From: an uncultured Clostridia bacterium
Lineage (GTDB): Bacteria > Bacillota > Clostridia > Christensenellales > Borkfalkiaceae
Reading direction: 5' to 3'
Assembly: GCA_934271735.1 (NCBI GenBank)
Contig: CAKQSB010000015.1
Span: 1-55,191 of the forward strand
DNA length: 55,191 nucleotides
In this document: positions 51,029 to 55,191 of the stretch, piece after piece
Position numbering within the stretch: the stretch's first letter is position 1
How the letters are laid out: every line of letters starts with the position of its first letter
The notes under the pieces: generated by a model
Told to the model about the DNA's origin: nothing
Databases searched by the model: none
What the model saw: the letters and a program-made list of their open reading frames with translations, nothing else
Made by a program: the position numbers and the translations under genes

Positions 51029-52162
51029 TCAATCATTGTATGTCACGGGGATTTTTACGCCCGTTGTTTTCAGAGCTTCTTTGAATACCACAAAGAAATT
51101 TTTTATATCCGGCTCATCGATCGCACCCAAAGCGCAAAGTCTGAACGTGTTCGTCGTGCTGATTTTCCCCGGATAAATCGTAAAGCCGCGCTCATAGCAG
51201 TAGTCGTGAACTTTATCGAAATCCCAGTTCGGGTCGTCGGGATAAATCGCGGAAGAAACAAGTCCCGATCTCCATTCGGGTTTTATAACCTGTTTAAATC
51301 CGAGTTCGTCCAAGCCGTCGTTTATGGCGTTGAACACGCGGGTATGTCTCGTCCACTTTGCTTCTTCGCCCTCTTTCCGGTATTCTTTTAACGCCTGAAT
51401 CGTTGCGTAAATCGTCTGAACAGGCGGCGTGAAATGCATTTGCCCGGTGCGCTCGAAAAAGTCGTACTGCATAAACAAGTTGCAATAATACGAGCGTTTC
51501 GGATAGCTTGCCGACTTTTCGATAATCGCTCTGTTTCCGACGATAAAACTAAGCCCCGTAAACGCCATAAGACCTTTTTGAGCCGACGCCATACAAAAAT
51601 CGATGTTATCCTTTTTGATATCGATAGGTATCATCGCGTAACTGCTCGTCGTGTCGACCGTGAACACCGCGCCGTATTTATGAGCGAGCGCGCCGATTTC
51701 GCGAATGGGATTTAAAAGCCCCGTTCCCGTTTCGTTATGGGTCGTATGTACCAAGGCGATATCGGGATTTAATTTCAAAGTTTCCTCGACTTTTTCAAGG
51801 TCGGGTCTTTGATCGATCGGAAATTTAAGATCGATATGAGGCAGTCCGTAATATTCGCATATCTCGACGGCTCTCGTAGAATACGCGCCGTTATTTACGA
51901 TAAGAACTTTCTTGTCTTTCGGCAAAAGGCTGTTGATGCATACGTCTATGTTGAGCGTTCCCGAACCGCAGAACAACACGCTCGTATATTCGTTAAGATC
52001 GCCGTGAACGATTTTAACAAGGTCTTCTCTGATTCCTTTCATAAGTCCCGCAAATTCTTTTTCCCTCGGGCAGATATCCGGCACGACCTGCGCGTATTTT
52101 ACGGTGTCCGTCGTGGTAGACGGTCCGGGATTTAATAACACATTTCTTTTTATGGGTTCCAT
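51029..52162 (-). CDS. phnW: 2-aminoethylphosphonate-pyruvate transaminase
   Basis: The PLP enzyme interconverts phosphonoacetaldehyde and 2-aminoethylphosphonate; in this operon it should act in the biosynthetic direction. The 377 residues include NVLLNPGPSTTTDTVKYA, LFCGSGTLNIDVCINSLL, VHTTHNETGTGLLNPIREI, AVFTVDTTSSYAMIPID and the PLP lysine in ASAQKGLMAF. It is the first gene of the operon. An AGAGGAAA site precedes the ATG. Confidence 0.93.
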   Translation of the reverse strand: MEPIKRNVLLNPGPSTTTDTVKYAQVVPDICPREKEFAGLMKGIREDLVKIVHGDLNEYTSVLFCGSGTLNIDVCINSLLPKDKKVLIVNNGAYSTRAVEICEYYGLPHIDLKFPIDQRPDLEKVEETLKLNPDIALVHTTHNETGTGLLNPIREIGALAHKYGAVFTVDTTSSYAMIPIDIKKDNIDFCMASAQKGLMAFTGLSFIVGNRAIIEKSASYPKRSYYCNLFMQYDFFERTGQMHFTPPVQTIYATIQALKEYRKEGEEAKWTRHTRVFNAINDGLDELGFKQVIKPEWRSGLVSSAIYPDDPNWDFDKVHDYCYERGFTIYPGKISTTNTFRLCALGAIDEPDIKNFFVVFKEALKTTGVKIPVTYND

Positions 52163-52284
52163 TTTTTTTCCTCTTTAACTTGCCTGTTTTACTTGTCGTT
52201 TTGCGTATCGTTTTTGATGTCGCATATGCCTGACAATAACAAATCAATATCCGTTATGTAAAAGCGATACAATTTCTCAACAAT

Positions 52285-52313
52285 ATTATACCGTATTTTG
52301 TAAAAAGAATCAA
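52285..52313 (-). promoter_or_regulatory. Promoter of the phosphonate operon
   Basis: The minus strand reads TTGATT, 17 bases, TATAAT, about 125 bases upstream of phnW. The leader contains TTATTGTCAGGCATA, shared with the secD leader, and an outer stem of the GTATCG...CGATAC kind. Confidence 0.85.
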
Positions 52314-52510
52314 TCCGAATGACGATTCCAAAACAAAAAATCCGAATATTTTAATAATTTTCTTTCTGTTTTTCTATATTTCAGCCTCAAAACAATACGA
52401 ACGTTGACATACAAGCCATACTTAAAGTAAAAGTCCGTCAGTAAACGCAGAATTACCTTGTTTTCGCAAAATTTCCTTTATTTCTGGTCGCCATTTCTGA
52501 AAAGAATTCA

Positions 52511-52549
52511 AAAAAATCGGATATTCATTAGGAACATCCGATTTTTTTA
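52511..52549. terminator. Terminator downstream of the nuclease gene
   Basis: A TCGGAT / ATCCGA stem has A/T runs on both sides and could work in both directions. It is about 450 bases after the stop codon of the 667-residue protein, and no other gene is between. Confidence 0.65.
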
Positions 52550-52786
52550 TTAGTTATTTTATAAAAATTAGTTGCAGTTATATCTGATTATTGCTTTATT
52601 ATTTAGAATGTCGATTTTACCTCAAAATTGTTGCATACGCAACATAAAATACGTAGGAAAGACCAATAATCGCCCGCTTTTTATATCGTTTTCATTTATT
52701 ATTGCTCGCCTTCGCCCCTTTAAGAAGGTTGCAAATCGCTGTTTTTCCTTGAAACTTTGATGAATGAGAACCAAGCTTTGCACTTT

Positions 52787-52925
52787 GGAAAAGGTGTCAA
52801 ATCGAGCGGCTTTCCGCATAGATTTGACGGAAGAGGACAATCAAAACGGCTTCTCCTTACCGATTTGTAATTCAAGGCTGCAAACTTTTTCGGGGAGAAG
52901 CTGGCGCGAAGCGACTGATGAGGGG
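52787..52925. repeat. Two degenerate palindromic repeat units
   Basis: Unit 1 (52787-52836) runs from GGAAAAGGTG to GACGGAAGAGG around a TCAAATC/GATTTGA stem. Unit 2 (52892-52925) runs from GGGGAGAAGC to GACTGATGAGG. Their outer arms are alike. Such motifs recur in Clostridia intergenic DNA. The remainder of 52550-53001 has no gene that can be supported. Confidence 0.5.
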
Positions 52926-53001
52926 CTTACCCTAAATAAAATAAATTTTTCTAAGTAAGCGATTACTAAATTCACCTACGATTTATGTCGCATAATAAAG
53001 A

Positions 53002-55005
53002 TTACTTTTTTTCAAAAATATATTTTTCTTTACCGTCAATTTCTAAGTACTTTGTTTTATCGTCTTCGGTACTTCGTAATAGAATCCACCGAGACCTTTT
53101 ATTTTTTTCATCCTCTTTTACTATGTATTTTAACTCTTTTAGTCTTTTTATAATTATACTTACCTTATTTTGCGTCATTTTTAACTTACGCGAAATTTGT
53201 ACGTTTAAAATATCCGAATTTTTAAGAATTAAATTTAAAACAGCAATCTCATCCTTATGTAAAATACGTACCCCCTCAATGGGTTCATGCGCTGTTTCTT
53301 TCAATTCAATGCCGTATATACGGATAATTACAGCTTTAATACCTCCTCGAATACCTTTCTCAAAATCTATCGAGAGAACAAACGTTCTTCTACCTTTACT
53401 CTCATAATGCAGCTGTCTGGCTAATGAAGTTTTGATTTGTTCATTATCAGAAGAAATCGCATAAGTCTTTATCTCTAAAACACATTCTTCATTAGATAAA
53501 TCACATAAAGCCAATACTTTTCCATCTTCGGATATAGCCATTTCTTGATTAAGTATTTTACCAGACCTGAAAATATTCTGCTTAATAAAGTCGAAAACCG
53601 GAGATAAAGAATCTATTATAACTTTAGACACTTTATTTACATCTTCAATATACTCTTCATTTTCAGAGTCCAATGACGATAAAGTGCCATCGTCGCAAAT
53701 TTCAACAGGTATTTGCTTTATTTGGCAGTCAAGAAATCCAATATGTTCAAGAAATTTCTTATTTTTACTTAAAAAAGGATAGTTATCTTGTTCTTCAGCA
53801 TTTAATGCCGCGCTAATTGCATTCTCAAGTGCAATTCCGGTTATATTTGTCGGGAATTTCTTCACTTGATTTAACGCTTTATTCGGAAGCATATACTCAA
53901 ACATAACTGTTGACTTTCCAACTATATTCGGAACGGAAATATCAGCATATTTTATTAGTTGCGGATATTTATTTAAATACGACACTGGAACAATATACTC
54001 TTTGTGATATTTAAAAAGATCGTGATCTATAAAAAATAATGGTTGATTATCAATTTTTTCAAACAATTTCCATTCCAATAAGCAGTCATTAAAACTAGTG
54101 TGTTTCTTTTGAACTCCATCTATTTTAAATAATTTACACATATTATCTTTAGTCAAATAACCTTCAAAATCCCGTAATGCAGAAGGCAAATTCGACTTGA
54201 TGTTTTCATAATGTAAATTCTCAAAACCGACAAGATTATGTCGTTTACAGTAGTTGATAATAAATGAAGAATCAAAAGTCCCTTTTCCTCCGCTATACGA
54301 TAAGAGGATTTTATTATTTAAATCAAAATAATCTATAATTTTATCAATTTCCTCTTGTGTAATATGTCGTAATCCTTCCAAATCTTCATCTTTAATCCCG
54401 TTAATCCAACCTGTCAATACCATAGGCTGCAAATCTAACGGCAATAAACGATTATAACATTTTCCTATTGATGGATCATAAATAGAAATAGAAAGCAAAT
54501 CATCATTTGATTTTCTTAGTCCGTTTGTTTCAACGTCAACCACGACGTATTTCCCGAATAAAGAATCGATTGACGTTTTGTAATCCACATCAATAATATA
54601 ATTTTCAAAGAATTTCGGTTCTTTTAAAATATATGGAGTATATTTTGTTTTATCTAAAAGCTCTTTGCTTTCATATATTCGTTGTATTTCATTATTTACT
54701 TCGGTAGACTTTTCTTTATTTATTGCAATTTGATTTAATTTCGAATCAAGTAAATCATATTCTGTTTTTCCTTCACGATATGCCACTTGAATTTTTTCAA
54801 GTATCACATTAAACCCCAAATCAAATCCGTAAGTGACTTTTATCAAAAATCTCGAAGTAATTTTATAATAAATTCCCAAATGAAATTCATTTTCGTTCCA
54901 TAAATTATCTTCATTTATGTCGGTTAAATAATTACTTTGTTCAAAAAACTGCTCTATTGAAATCAACTCCACTTTCGGGTCTTTTGAAAATTTCTTTTGT
55001 AGCAT
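53002..55005 (-). CDS. DEDDh exonuclease/PD-(D/E)XK-like/winged-helix protein
   Basis: The 667-residue protein has an unassigned N-terminal region (about 1-150), a DEDDh exonuclease core (about 152-318) with Asp157 and Glu159 (VVDVETNG), Asp245 (GTFDSSFI) and His302/Asp307 (KHTSFNDCLLE), a poorly conserved middle, a PD-(D/E)XK-like core (about 485-550) with Asp502, Glu511-x-Lys513 (VLEIKT) and Gln531 (RQLHYES), and a C-terminal winged helix (about 583-645, ISRKLKMTQNKVSIIIKRL). No signal or membrane segment is seen. Its base composition is much more AT-rich than its neighbours, which suggests transfer. It stands alone beside the rRNA operon. A role in defence or DNA processing is inference. 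Confidence 0.75.
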   Translation of the reverse strand: MLQKKFSKDPKVELISIEQFFEQSNYLTDINEDNLWNENEFHLGIYYKITSRFLIKVTYGFDLGFNVILEKIQVAYREGKTEYDLLDSKLNQIAINKEKSTEVNNEIQRIYESKELLDKTKYTPYILKEPKFFENYIIDVDYKTSIDSLFGKYVVVDVETNGLRKSNDDLLSISIYDPSIGKCYNRLLPLDLQPMVLTGWINGIKDEDLEGLRHITQEEIDKIIDYFDLNNKILLSYSGGKGTFDSSFIINYCKRHNLVGFENLHYENIKSNLPSALRDFEGYLTKDNMCKLFKIDGVQKKHTSFNDCLLEWKLFEKIDNQPLFFIDHDLFKYHKEYIVPVSYLNKYPQLIKYADISVPNIVGKSTVMFEYMLPNKALNQVKKFPTNITGIALENAISAALNAEEQDNYPFLSKNKKFLEHIGFLDCQIKQIPVEICDDGTLSSLDSENEEYIEDVNKVSKVIIDSLSPVFDFIKQNIFRSGKILNQEMAISEDGKVLALCDLSNEECVLEIKTYAISSDNEQIKTSLARQLHYESKGRRTFVLSIDFEKGIRGGIKAVIIRIYGIELKETAHEPIEGVRILHKDEIAVLNLILKNSDILNVQISRKLKMTQNKVSIIIKRLKELKYIVKEDEKNKRSRWILLRSTEDDKTKYLEIDGKEKYIFEKK

Positions 55006-55113
55006 TTTAAACTCCCTTATCTCTTATTATTTAAAATATTTGTTATATTATATCATTTGTTTTCAAAAAAAACAAACAATCGCAACAAATATCACTACAA
55101 ATAATTATATAAC

Positions 55114-55140
55114 AAAAAAAACACCGCTTTTGGCGGTGTT
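55114..55140 (-). terminator. Terminator of the rRNA operon
   Basis: On the minus strand AACACCGC...GCGGTGTT is followed by a run of eight T. It lies immediately downstream of the 5S rRNA 3' end. Confidence 0.9.
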
Positions 55141-55146
55141 TAAATT

Positions 55147-55191
55147 GGAATGTGGCAACGACCTATCCTCCCGGCAGGTCACCCTGCAAGT
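55147..55191 (-). rRNA. rrf: 5S ribosomal RNA, 3' part (cut by window edge)
   Basis: The minus strand carries the typical 5S end: GGGTGACCTGCCGGGAGG, then ATAGGTCGTTGCCACATTCC. Only the last 45 or so bases are present; the rest of the rRNA operon would lie beyond the window. Confidence 0.88.

Noticed and set aside
52622..52840. 72-codon minus-strand open frame
   Set aside because: It is built from the degenerate palindromic repeat and A/T-rich flank, with no ribosome binding site or family motif.
1..55146. tRNA genes
   Set aside because: A scan by eye for the T-arm GTTCGAATC-type block in intergenic regions found none convincing; a covariance search would be needed to be certain.

Overview
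The window looks like a chromosome segment of a gut-type Clostridia member (Bacillota). The evidence is the HrcA/CIRCE-controlled hrcA-grpE-dnaK-dnaJ operon, an L27 with the Firmicutes-type N-terminal extension, HemZ, the ruvC-ruvA-ruvB-queA-tgt-yajC-secD-secF order, sigma-A promoters of the TTGACA-N17-TATAAT type, AGGAGG-like ribosome binding sites and many short GC-rich hairpin terminators. A lineage near Christensenellales/Borkfalkiaceae is a guess from general style. Almost all genes lie on the minus strand; the window ends inside the 3' part of a minus-strand 5S rRNA, so an rRNA operon lies just beyond position 55191.

Layout: 1-4.1 kb, a large cytoplasmic glycoside hydrolase and an OGG1-type DNA glycosylase. 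4.2-4.9 kb, rplU-rpmA. 5.0-5.4 kb, a small plus-strand gene of unknown function. 5.5-10.4 kb, the heat-shock operon with promoter and CIRCE. 10.6-13.2 kb, an AbrB-like regulator, a methionine gamma-lyase-family enzyme and a DMT transporter in one operon. 13.3-18.1 kb, two unknown genes, a diacylglycerol kinase-family protein, a MATE exporter and UppP. 18.3-21.0 kb, rpsO-pnp. 21.2-27.7 kb, recJ, relA/spoT, a metallo-beta-lactamase-fold hydrolase and hemZ. 27.9-36.8 kb, ruvC-ruvA-ruvB-(small AT-rich insertion)-queA-tgt-yajC-TIGR04086-secD-secF. 36.9-38.1 kb, an HtrA-like lipoprotein protease. 38.5-41.5 kb, a three-gene TrpXYZ-type ABC transporter with an attenuator leader. 41.8-45.0 kb, inorganic pyrophosphatase, Ppx/GppA and a split TauE/SafE permease. 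45.4-48.2 kb, a 933-residue surface lipoprotein. 48.6-52.3 kb, a 2-aminoethylphosphonate operon (phnW, cytidylyltransferase-PEP mutase fusion, phosphonopyruvate decarboxylase). 53.0-55.0 kb, an AT-rich gene for a protein with two nuclease-like cores and a winged helix, next to the rRNA operon.

Most notable signals: (1) the leader of the ABC transporter operon reads as a classical ribosome-mediated attenuator, with an 18-codon peptide containing the run YYFYFY followed by mutually exclusive 1:2, 2:3 and 3:4 hairpins, which suggests control by tyrosine/phenylalanine supply. (2) The 667-residue protein beside the rRNA operon joins a DEDDh exonuclease core, a PD-(D/E)XK-like core and a winged helix; it is a candidate single-gene defence or DNA-processing factor. 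(3) A dispersed intergenic repeat family with a shared 35-bp hairpin end, sometimes flanked by TA, resembles a MITE. (4) L27 carries a Prp-type extension, yet no prp gene lies between rplU and rpmA.

All functional calls rest on reading motifs by eye; no database search was run.
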